From: Psoroptes ovis
Taxonomy: Eukaryota; Arthropoda; Arachnida; Sarcoptiformes; Psoroptidae
Reading direction: 5' to 3'
Assembly: GCA_002943765.1 (NCBI GenBank)
Contig: PQWQ01000037.1
Location: 186,001 to 250,000, forward strand
Length of the DNA stretch: 64,000 nt
Shown here: piece by piece, positions 49,535-61,500 of the stretch
Numbering within the stretch: the stretch's first letter is position 1
Layout: the number at the start of each line of letters is the position of its first letter
Translations under genes and position numbers: made by a program
Notes under the pieces: model-generated
Told to the model about the DNA's origin: nothing
The model's database searches: none
Seen by the model: the letters and a program-made list of their open reading frames with translations, nothing else

Positions 49535-50142
49535 TATTTCAATTTTTTTTTCGCTTGCTTGAAAAACTGTGTAAAATGCACACACACACAAACACAGTCA
49601 TACACTAAGATTACAGGTTCATCATCTCATCATCCATTCAGGTTAAATAAATCATAGTTAAAATCTTGTCATCAACAACAGAAAAACAAATGTTTTAAGA
49701 AGATGTTCGTTTATTCATTTGTTTCGAACGCTTTGTTTTTTATGGTCCCTATCAACACCATGACTGATAATCATCATCATCATATAATCATATAATATAC
49801 ACCTCCGCTTTGAAAATGAATAAATAAATAAACGAATTAAAAGTGGAAAACGATACAAGAATTTTGTTTTAAAGCGAAATAAATATGAAAACAATGAGAT
49901 TATTGTTTTTCAAGAAAAACAGAAAAACAATAAATATGAATGTATTTGTTTATTTATGTTTGTTAAATATATTTTGTGTAAATAAATACATATATTTTAT
50001 ATGATTTACGGATTTATGCTGTTTGAATGAATGATATGGATGATCCTATGTATCATATATGATCAAATATTTTTTTTTTTTTTCATTCTTACATAATCAT
50101 CTTTTGTTTTGTTTTTTTTTGAGATGATAATAAAATAAAATA

Positions 50143-50222
50143 TTAGATTGTCCGAAAAGTTTTTGCCTATTATATTGTAGGGAATTATGAGAAAATCGAC
50201 AAAAACTTATCGGACAACCTAA
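50143..50222. mobile_element. Hairpin MITE family 1, type A, copy 31
   Basis: The ends are TTAGATTGTCCGAAAAGTTT and AACTTATCGGACAACCTAA. The core ATATTGTAGGGAATTATGAG is shared with copies 1 and 29. Confidence 0.9.
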
Positions 50223-50682
50223 TTCAATAAAAATTGGAATTAAAATAAAGGTCATTGTGGTTCAATTTGAACAGAAAAATAAAATGAAAATAAAATAATT
50301 CATCATTACACATTCAAGCATTGATATGATGATGATGATGATTCATGATCAGGTTTATAAATGTTTGATGAAAATATTTGAGAATTTGCAATCAACGAAA
50401 AAACAAAATTTTAAAATTCACAAATTATCAGACAATTTTCGATTAGTATTATGGCGTTAATATCGTTTTATTAATTAATTATTTTCTTTGGATTTCGAGG
50501 AATTCAAGGTTGGGCTCAAACGATCGGCTTTCAACAGGCAAGACAAAGCAGTCCAGTTATTACCATTGAAAATAATGATAATGAACTAAATGAATTATTT
50601 GAATTCTTAATCATATTTTAACTCTTTTTTCTCTCTTGTTTAATAATCACAAATTTCTATTGAAAATATATTGATTGAATTA

Positions 50683-50762
50683 TTAGGTTGTCCTAAAAGT
50701 TTTTGTCGATTTTCTTATGATTCCCTACGATATAATCGGCCAGAACTTTTCGGACAACCTAA
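50683..50762. mobile_element. Hairpin MITE family 1, type A, copy 32, bracketed by a 23-bp direct repeat
   Basis: The ends are TTAGGTTGTCCTAAAAGTTT and AACTTTTCGGACAACCTAA. The sequence AATATATTGATTGAATTATT is present directly before and directly after the element. Confidence 0.92.
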
Positions 50763-51093
50763 AAATATATTGATTGAATTATTAATTTTTTTTCAATATT
50801 TCAATTGCATCATTCATTTGCAATCTCATCTCAATGATTTTCTTTGAAATTTTATCGCTGATTTTTTTTCTGCAAATCTCAGCATATTTTCAACTAATTC
50901 AACGTCAAAATGCTGAATTTTTTCTCGATTTTAACACGTTGAAACAAATCAAACAAACAAATGTTACGTACAAATACAAATACAATTAATTTAAGCAAAA
51001 ATAAACAAATGTAATTTGCTGTCCGGAACTAGGTGGAGCAATGAAAATTGAAATTTTTTTCAATTCATATCTGATGACAAAAAAAAAATATTA

Positions 51094-51163
51094 AAAGGTT
51101 GTCCGCAAAGTTTTTGCCGATTTATATCGTAGAGAATCAATGAGAAAATATATTGGACAACCT
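51094..51163. mobile_element. Hairpin MITE family 1, copy 33 with internal deletion
   Basis: The left arm is intact (AAAGGTTGTCCGCAAAGTTT, then TTGCCGATTTATATCG). The right arm is reduced to TATTGGACAACCTA, having lost about 15 nt including the CGGCAAAAAC block. Confidence 0.8.
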
Positions 51164-52121
51164 ATTCAAATATTTACACCATATACAACTCAGCCAAAAC
51201 ACACAGCTGATTGTAAAAATCGTTCTTTTTTCGAACGCGAAAAATTCATAAAAAAAACTCAGGTTTAAAGTTATTAAAAAAAAACAAAAATCACCACATA
51301 CCTGATAACCTGATAGAATCAATGCTGCTGCTGCTGCTTTGGTTGTTGTTTCTTAAATGAAAACTGTATCAAAATACAGATAAGATTCATCAAGAAAATC
51401 GACTTTATCATCGTTCGATGATAAATTAAAGATTAAATTTTCTTCCATATTTTTTTTCGGATGATAAACCTTGATTCGATTGATCATTGATGATGATGAT
51501 GTGTTCGTTGAATGATTAGTGCGTGGGTAGCCAAAGTATTGATTAATGAAAATCGATAATCAACAAAAATATGGAATGAAAAAACACAGTTAAAATATAC
51601 AGATTTCAAAAAGGTTGCTGTATGCACACACATATGTATGTATTCACACACACAGTTCATAATTACAATAATAATAATCAGTTAATAATCATTAATATTA
51701 TGTTAATTATTCATTTTATGCACCAAAAGTTTTCTCGAAATAATACATATTCAATTATTTGGAATTTTTTCAATTTTTTTCGAAAATTATCTTGAAATCA
51801 CATGGCATTTGATCAGATGTTTTATGTGGTTCAGTTTGAAATGTTCAAGACTATCGTTTTTATAATTAGACAAATTATTAAGAGGTTTTAGGGTTAAAAT
51901 TTTTAAGTAAATAATCAGTTTTGATTAAACAAAAGCATTCGAAGGAAGCGCAAACAAAAAAAAAATCAAAACAAAAATATCGAACCATTTTCAAATATCG
52001 ATAGTTTCGTCCGTCATATATTCAACATGTGATTGATATATGCATGTAAACAATAACAACAACAACAACAATTGTTTATTGGATTTATTTGTTTATGTTT
52101 TAAGAAAAATCCAATTAGTAT

Positions 52122-52148
52122 CCAGGATTCTGATGAAAAGAATCCTGG
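52122..52148. repeat. Short perfect inverted repeat
   Basis: CCAGGATTCT and AGAATCCTGG form a 10-bp perfect stem around a 7-nt loop. No context suggests a function. Confidence 0.4.
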
Positions 52149-53206
52149 ATTCTTGCTGTTTGCTATGAATAAATTGAATTTGTGCAATTATTGCTGTGAA
52201 TTTCGGTGCTAAAATATGCTAAACACCATTAAAATCAATTATAAATCCGTTATTCAGTGTTTTACAATCCCATAATTTTCAATTTTATTTTACATCTTAA
52301 TGGATTCATTAATCAATTTATCATTGTTTCGTGCACGTATTCATTTTGTACCAACAGAATGAATAATAATAAAAGAATAAATCAGTGAAAACAAATAATT
52401 TCATAATCCATTATCGATTAATCGATTTGGTGAAATAATCAATTTCCGTCCGATTAATGTTTCGTTTAATGTGTTTTTGGTGAATTAAATGTGTTTTTCA
52501 TTTAAAAGTGAAACTTTGTCACAATTTCCATAAAGTGCCTGTGATTTGTGAAGTTAATGAAGGTTATTGGTGTTGCAATATTTCAAAATTTTGCTCAAAT
52601 CATTTGTCAGCTCAAATCATCGTCAGTTAAATCACCATTTCATCTAGTTAACCCAGTTAACCTAGTCACTGATATAAGCTACCGTTATATTCATCGACCA
52701 TAATCAACTAAATATTCCACTAGTCAACTATAGTCTAAGCATAGGCTAAACACCGGCTGAAAACTGTCTGCCCGAATTCGCTCCTTTCAAAATTTTCAAT
52801 TTCTTCCCATGCAAACCATTCACGTTCATTCATTCATCCAATCATTTTCAATTGTTTTTGTTTATATAATTCATGAATCACTTTGAATGTTTATTGAATT
52901 TCAAAAATATTCAAAATAAATGTCATGTATATATTCAAATAAAGGGCGCCATATATACATTTCAATCCTTTGAATATATTTTTCAATGAATTCAATTCAA
53001 CAGCATTCAACAAGTGTATTCATTTATAAACAAAACAACAATGAATAATGATGATGATGATGATGGTAACAGAGGAATGAAATCAAAATGAAATTTTGAA
53101 AAAGAAATGGTAGAAGTTTTACAAGGTGTTAGGTCTATGAAAGTGTTTAAAGGGCTATACGTATGTATTTGTATTGTTATGATTGTAATTCTTTATTTTT
53201 TGTATT

Positions 53207-53290
53207 TAAAAAATTGTCCAGAAAGTTTTTGGCCGGTTATTTCGGTAGAAAATCATTGTAAAATCGGCAAAAACTTTTCGGACAATCTAA
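53207..53290. mobile_element. Hairpin MITE family 1, type A, copy 34
   Basis: The left arm is eroded (AAAAAATTGTCCAGAAAGTT) and the right arm good (AACTTTTCGGACAATCTAA). The inner motif is ATAATCGGC-like (AAATCGGCAAAAAC). Confidence 0.85.
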
Positions 53291-55529
53291 TATTTAATAA
53301 TTGTATTTAAATGCTTGATTATTATTTCGATGTATAATTTCTGTTATTTTAAATTCAATGTAAACATATTTGATTGTCATATTCAAATTTTGAAATAAAA
53401 TTTTGTAATCAAGCACATGTAAACATAAATAAATTCGCTGTAAATATAAATAATTGTAAAATATCAAACATATTCTATTCGGGTTCTAACAATCACATCA
53501 AACACGAAGAAGAAGAAGAAGAAGCAAAAACTGAAATATTCGAGACTAAGACTAGAGCAGCAGCGAATATCTGGTTGAATGCAGCAGCAATTGTTGATGG
53601 TTGGTGGATGGTGGCCGCCGCATCAATTCTCTTCAATTTCTCTCATACATCCATCCGAAAGCATTGAAAGTTCGAAAAAATCAAGTTCTCTTCATTTCAA
53701 TTCAGTTTCGAACATCGTTCATTTAAGCATCATTCATTTAATATAAATGAACGAATATCATATTTATGAAGAGAAGAGAAATTTTGAAAATTTCAAATTC
53801 GGTACTTGTGATGATTACGAATTGCCGTTCGTTTGAATTGAAGACGAAGAAGAAGAAGAAGCCCATCGAAGATTATGAAATGAAAACTTTCAAAGAAATC
53901 AGTCAAATTGAAGATTTCGAATGGTTAAGATCAATCAAAAATTTTCCTAAGATTTGTTCGTGTCCGAAAAATAATGTCTTTGTGTTTTTTTGATTGATGA
54001 AGAACAATAATCTTGATTCAAATTCTTAATTCAAATCTTGATGGGCGCGAAATTTATTTTCAAATTTTGAAAATAATCAACGAAATCTTAATGAAAACAA
54101 CTTTGAAAGCTTTGAATGAAGAGAAAGTTTTTGATGGTGAAATTCATCGTAATATTTGAATTCAAGATTTTCAAAATATTCAAAATTTTCAAATTTTGGT
54201 TTTCACTTTCGAAATTTTATAAATTTTCTTAATTTTTTCTTAAAAATTTTCTTAAAATTTGAAAGCATCACCTTTGAAAGCATCTTCATCTAAGAAACTA
54301 AGTGTGAATATGTGTTCCATCGTGTATTATATGTTCTCAATTAGTGTCTGTGAGTTTAATTTTATCAATTTTCAATCAATTTCTTTCGATTCAAGCATTC
54401 AATCAATCAATTGTTGATCGAAATAATACATGATTCTTAAACTATAGTCTTCGACGATATTTTCTTATTTCAAAAATTCTTCAAATTCATCAAAAACTTG
54501 TCAAAATTTCTTATATCAATTTCAAGTGGACAATGTCTTGTAAATATTGGCGACTTGGCGAAAATCGGTGAAAATCGACAAATCTTAAAGACGTCATCAT
54601 CATTTTGATTTGATTCGATTTGGAACATCATCTTACAACGATTGAAAGTTGTTAAATTTATCGAGCGAAAACTTAAACATCTTCAAATATTTGATTACCT
54701 AAGAAAATCAATCAAAGCCTTATTATTAACAATGTTGAAATAATAATAATATTTAATTATTTTTGAAGATATGACATATGTCTTCGACTATTGATTTGAT
54801 CATCATTCACTCATATATCACCACGAACAAATAAATCGATAAATAAACATTGAAAATTCATACGCGTGGTATGAATAATTGGTGGTGGTGTAATACACGG
54901 CAATTTAAGAAAAATTTCAAGAAAATTTTTATGTGCAAAAATTTCCATCTTCCAAGGCATATGATTCAAAGGTTATAGATATGTTGTTTGTTCGTTTGTT
55001 TGTTTGTATACACATTTACCTGTATTTGTTTTGATTGTTGATTGGCACAAAACGAAAATATTAAATCAATGAACAAACATCAACAACGACAAATGAATAA
55101 TCAAAAATTTATTTTCTTCAAAAAGGTGTCGAATTTTTTCTTAAAAATTTTAAGACAATAATTTTCACCATTTTAAACTGGAAAAAAAATTATTCCTTTA
55201 AGAAATCAAAAAAGACATTGAAATAATCATCAACCATCCAACCAATTGTGCAATTCGTCCAAAAATTCGATTTGCATTTACCCCATTCAACAACAAAAAT
55301 AAATCATAAAAACATTGATTATACATCGATACATATGAATATCGATTGTTAAACAAAGGTAATAACCTTAATAATAATAACAATAATCCTGATCATGACC
55401 TCTTACTAATTGAGAAAACATCGTCAAATCAATAATTATTCAAATTCAAATGAAAATGATCTCTTTGATGGCAATATTTCAATACCGAAATCATTTGATA
55501 ATAATCGTAGCGACATTATCATAAACACT

Positions 55530-58500
55530 ATGACCAATAATAATAATTCATCAACAAATAATTCGAATGTACAACAAACAAGTGATACTCATCATTCTTC
55601 GTTCATCATTATTGATCAACAACAACCACAACAACAAGGGCAACAGCAACAGCAATCATCATCATCGAATCAATGCTATAATCAACATTTGAACAACAGT
55701 GGTAATAATAATCAAATGCAATCACCAATATCAACTAATCATCTTAATCATCATTCATCGTCATCATCATCAGCGACAACAGCGACATCTACAATGCAAT
55801 CATCAACTGGATCAATGGTCAATGGCCAAAGTAATGGTAAATCATCCAGTCTTAAACGTGGATCATCTTCGTCATCATCGAGCAAATCCAATGGTGGTGG
55901 ATCATCATATGGGAGCAAACATGGGAGTAAATCCAGTAGTAATCATTCAAGCAGTGTCGGTGGGGGTGGTGGTGGTGGTAAAAAGACCAAAGGTCGTGTC
56001 AAAATTAAAATGGAATTTATTGATAATAAACTAAGGCGTTATACAACATTTTCCAAACGTAAAACTGGTATCATGAAAAAGGTTAGTGTTTTTTGATTGA
56101 CACCTTTGAATTTGAAATTTTCAAAATTTTCAATTTTCTAAAGACCCGTGCCTCGATGAATCTTGAAATATGAATGTATGAATCTTAGAGTGTGAAATCG
56201 AATGCTGTGTTGTCGTCGTCTTCAAATTCATAAATCTGTGTGTGTTAATCGGGCATCATGCCCAAAGTTTTCTATTTTGGCAAATGATTAAGATAATGAT
56301 GAATGAATGTCTTAGAATATTTAGATTCTTGAAATTCTGTTTATTTTTTTCTAAGAAAAAATAAATGTGGATACTTTTTGGTAATCTTGTGTGAATGCGA
56401 GAGTTATGCGAATTTGGCAATAATATCTAAATTTGGCTTATATGAATATATTAGATTGTCCGATAAGTTCTTGCCAATTTTCTCATGATTCCTCGACGAT
56501 ATAATCGGCAAAAACTTTTCGGACACCCTAATATTCAGTGAAATTTCTTCATTGCCGAAAATACAAACATTTCTTATTTGCCGAAAAATCTTAAGATTAT
56601 GATTACACTGTGTGTATTCAATTAAATTATTTCCTTTGATTGCTTAGTGATGAACATTTTTGAACAGTTCCCCCATAAATGTAATGTTTTTGATATTTTG
56701 CCAATTGAACAAATGAAAAAAATAAGAATTACGGTTTCTTAGATCTAAAATTATTCTTATTTTAAAGACGTTTAATTATTAAGGAGATGTGATTTCAAAT
56801 CTTTTCTCACATCTTCCTACTTGGATGATTCAGATTCTTATTCTTTAAGATTTTTTCAATTCTTCCACATCGAATTATGACAATTTTCTCGATATATTTT
56901 GACAAATATGAAATCCTAAGCTCCTGCCAATCAAAGGCGATGAAAAAGCCGAATTTCAGTCAGGAGTAGATTGACCTTTGACACATTCGAGTTACAGGCT
57001 CTTAACTGCAGGGTTCCAGAAACACTTGTTGATTTTTTTGTTTTAAGAAAATCTGTAAGAAACGGGCTAAAATTTGATTGCAAATTGATTCTTTTTCAAG
57101 TTTTTCATTGACCTCTGTCCACAAATTATGAATTTTTAAATAATTATGTTAAGGTCAATATGTTATGCCATCGGGCTCAATTCAATACCAAATTATATCA
57201 TTTTCTTAAGATATTTCTTAAGATTTTCTCGTCCATGTACTCTTACTTTTACTTGGTGCATTTTTTTGTTTTAATCAAAATTCCTGCTGATATTCTCAAG
57301 CAAACATCCATCCATTCACAAAATAATAATTATTTTCAATTGTATGTGTGTGTCCATGACGCCTACACACAATGAACAACAGATGATGAACACACCTAAC
57401 CACAAAGCCATCTTGACTTATAATGAATGAATGAATCAATGGAAATAATATAGTTTTATTAGGCTGTCCGATAAGTTTTTGCCGATTTTCTCATAATTCC
57501 CTGCTGATATAATTGGGAAAAACTTTTCGGACAACCTAATATTTTAGAGGAAAAACTTGACCTGTCATTTTCTTATTTTTTCAATTTCAAATTAAAAGAA
57601 AATGGTTCAGTCTAAGGAGTCAAAATGTATTCATTCATTTTGTTTCTTTGATTTACTCGTTCCCTGAATATTATTTGCCCTATGGGGAAGAGAAAAGCGA
57701 ATTATAAATGAATGAACGAATGAATGAATCGAAAACATCGTATCTTTTGAAACAAAGCGGAGGCGTCAAATGGCGGCCAGGATAAAGGGAAAAATACATA
57801 CACACACTGAATTATCCTCATGAAGATCTGAATCAGGAGTAAAAAGAGCAAAAGAAATTGAATTGAATTATAATATTTTGCAATAATATTTTTAAGGGTT
57901 TGTCCGAAAAGTTTATTCGGATTAATCGAATAGAGTTGCCCAATGAAAATCGGTCATTACTTTTCGGACAACCTTGATACTGATATACATTTTGCAATAT
58001 TATTTCAAAAATAATGAAATAAAATAATGAATGTTTATTTTATATTGAAAATGAATGAAATGAAATGAATAGAAAAATTTTAAAATTTTTCAATTTTTCA
58101 AATATCCACTTTCAATTATATTTGGTTGTCCGAAAAGTTTTTGCCGATTTTCCAATGATTTTCTACGATATAATCGGCAAAAACTTTTCGGACAACTTTG
58201 ATATAATTAATGATGATGATGATATGTATAATGTATTTGAATGGATGGAAGCCTTGAATCGTTACATTATTTATTTATTTCTCCTTCTGAAAATGAAGTG
58301 TTAATTGCTTTCCATAGATAATGATGAATTCATCTATCTGCCCAAGTGATGAAGGTTCCAATCTTAGAATTCAATTATTATTCAAGTTATTTATTGACTT
58401 TAGGGGCAGCAAACATTTTTGGAGGACCTTTATTTGATTTTTGTATGTGAAAGTCACTGAATGAATGAATGATGCATGAAATGATTGATTGATTGATTCA

Positions 58501-61500
58501 TCATTGTCAATTCGATTGTTTATTGATTTATTCATTTTTGAATGATTACAATAGGCATACGAACTATCAACATTAACTGGAACACAAGTAATGCTGCTGG
58601 TAGCATCTGAAACTGGACATGTTTATACATTCGCTACGCGTAAACTACAGCCAATGATAACATCGGATGCTGGTAAAGCATTGATACAAACATGTTTGAA
58701 TTCACCTGATCAATGCTCATCATTGGCAACTTCACAAGCAGCATCAGCAACGGCTAATGGGCAATCAAATATTGATCAATTACCAGATGTTATAACGACT
58801 AATGGACATTTGTCCAATTCTGCACTTAATGGTAAGTTCGTTATTATTTCAAAAATCGCTTGGAAATTGAAATAATTATCTCGTCAATTGCCTCAAACAA
58901 TAGCCTCGAATGGACATCATAATCATGTTAGTGGTGGCGGTGGTGGTGGGTCTTCCACCGACAACAGTACCGGTAATATTCATCACAATAATTCATCATC
59001 GTCTACGACGGCGACCACCACCAAAACATCATCAAATAGTCATCAATCTAATAACAGTAATAACCTGAACAATGATCAACGTATGTCTGCATCTGGTTAT
59101 GAAGAAACTGATTTATCATATTCAGTCGATACACCGCAATCAACGACGACAACAATTATTGATGATTGTTCACATTTGAATGATAAGGTAAGGCTAAAAC
59201 AATTGATTTTTCAATTTTTCAATACGATTCTTTGACGATTTAACTCTTTGGCGCCCTTTTAAATAACTTTTATGACTTTTTCTTATGACATTTTTGACTG
59301 AATCTTAAAGACTATAGATTTTCTTGAAATTCCTTACTTGAAATTGATTTATTATTTTCACATGTTTGAATATGTGCAATGAAAGTCAAGTTTTTTGTGT
59401 ATTTTGGTGTGTTTTAATTTTTCGAAATTTTTCAAAACTTTTAACCCTTTCTTTTTTTTGTTTTCAAAGCAATTTTGATAAATGTGAATTCACGCTTCAG
59501 TTCAGGATATATGTGTCTGTCACTTAGTTATGTCGCACATGTTTGAAATATTTTATTTTTCGCTCATAGAAATCGATAATTGATTAATGTTTGATTCAAT
59601 GGAATTGAATTTGATTAATTATTGATTGAAAAAATGTTTCAGGGTTATAGTTTTTCAGAAATTATTCAGAAACATTATTAAGAAACATTATTCTGTCATC
59701 TTTTATGAGGTTATAATCTCACTAATGTAGGCGTACAATGTGTCGGATGTGTCAAGATTCGAATTGTGATCGAATCAAAGATATCAATTTGATTTTTTGA
59801 AAAAAAATTGAGATTTTTCTCTGTGTTTACACATTTTCAAAGCATCATTTGTTTCCATTGAAAAAATATGACAATTTACAATATATTCTCGAATAGTGAT
59901 GAATTGCAATTTGTTATTGCTTCTACAAAAATTTTCATTTCATTTTAAAAAATTTTTTTTTTTTGAAGGTCGAGTGCTTTGATGATGATGGTCAGCCATT
60001 CTCATATATTTATGAGTTATTAAAAATGCATGGTTTACTATTGAAAATGAGGAATTCATTTGAAATAATAATGAGAGAATGACTTCATTCAAAATTTTTG
60101 TTTTTTTCATAAAGAACAATTGAAAATGAATTTATTATTTGTTTGTTTTTCCGCATACATTCAGACACACATATGTGATTCCGCTTTCTAAATATTATAC
60201 AAATATGATTGTATATGTGATATGAATGTTGATTTGAAAAAATTTGAAATGACAATATTTTAGCCTGTCCGAAAAGTTCATTCGGCTTAATCGAATAGAG
60301 TCGGCTCATGAAAATTGGCCAAAACTTTTCGGACAACCTAATATTTTTTCAATGATATTTGTGACTTATTGTCACATCAATTTTCACAATCATACAATTC
60401 AATGAATTCATTCTTTTCAATGATCAAATTTGAAAAAAATAAATGCATTGAAATTCTTCAGGCTTATTTTATCCAGGCTTTTTCCAATAGGTCTAAATAT
60501 TCAAATTATGATATAAATTTTGGTTTTTTTCGGTTAACCCTTAAAAGCGTAGGATTTTTGAATTTTCAAAAATCGAAAAATCAAAAAATATCATCATCAT
60601 TAACTGTAATCTTCAGGATATTTTCTAGTTTCATTTTCATTTTATTTGTTTCTCGGAATGAACTGATATACCTGATGACCTCATTTATTAAAGCCTTGTG
60701 TTCCGTTTTGGCGTTCAAACTATTTAGTTTTAGATTTAAATCAATGGATTTGTTTATTTTAATTTGAATTTTTTGAATTATTTCAATTGAAATTGATATC
60801 TTTGTATTATTTTCGAATGTTTTCGAAATGTTTTTTTTCAACTTATTACAATCATCAGCCACATTACACATTTTGACAAACCCACAACCTTTTCAGCCAC
60901 ATCCTATATTTTGTTTTTTCTCGATTTTCATCAACATTCATTCAAGTAAAAACGAATTAATCCTCTCAAAATTGAAAATCGTGGAAATTTGTTTTGTTGT
61001 ATTCAACTGTTTATATTTCACCTGTTGATATTTTCATGCTTATTTTTGTTTAAAGAAAAGAGACTACTTTCTTCAGACGCCAAGCATTTAAATACTTTAA
61101 GACGCCATTTGATTGGTGGTTGAAAATGTAGAGAAAAATGGCGTCTTATTGCATTCGGTTGGTTGTAGTTCTTTGAAGATTTCAAATTTTTGATGATTCA
61201 AAAAAAGCTTTATTTATCGTCCTATAATGAGAATTGATCGAGGAAATTTCCAGGGAAAAATTGAGCCTTTTACCACTGCTGAAAATTGAAAATTTCTTGG
61301 AATTTTTCTTTCAGAGGTATAATTTAAATCTTTAAGGTTTAAAGGTTTTTGGATGGAAATTTGAAAAGTATTGATTCAAATTAACCGAATTTCAATCAGA
61401 TCATGAGCACTTGGACTTGAATCCAAGGGTCGTTGGCTTGGATTTTTTTTCCTTGGGTCCTTATTTTCCTTCAAATTTCATTAACCCTTTCCATTTCATT

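Larger units (their letters stand above)
40519..55409. other. Gene-poor 14.9-kb region, MITE-dense
   Basis: No convincing coding sequence. It contains 15 family-1 MITEs, AT and TG simple repeats, a G+C-rich hairpin at 47671 and a splice-bounded minus-strand segment at 51302 (see findings). The part from about 52.4 kb onwards is somewhat less AT-biased and could include the SRF promoter and 5' UTR exons, but nothing fixes this. Confidence 0.5.
56082..58554 (+). other. SRF intron 1 (2.47 kb) carrying four MITEs
   Basis: GTTAGT donor and ACAATAG acceptor split the MADS box at IMKK / AYEL. Family-1 MITEs at 56451, 57459, 57892 and 58121 occupy about 330 bp. No further coding sequence is seen. 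Confidence 0.8.

Noticed and set aside
53374..53993. Frames of 97 and 75 aa with Glu/Lys runs
   Set aside because: They arise from GAA repeats; no start context, splice sites or family support. They may lie in SRF 5' UTR sequence.
1589..60341. Regular short palindromes suggesting a CRISPR array
   Set aside because: Copies are dispersed, 80 bp long, divergent and TA-flanked in a eukaryotic genome; they are MITEs.
60369..60871. Opposed frames of 132 aa (+) and 96 aa (-) in SRF intron 3
   Set aside because: Phe/Ile/Lys-rich composition typical of translated AT-rich DNA, no family match, and the two overlap on opposite strands.
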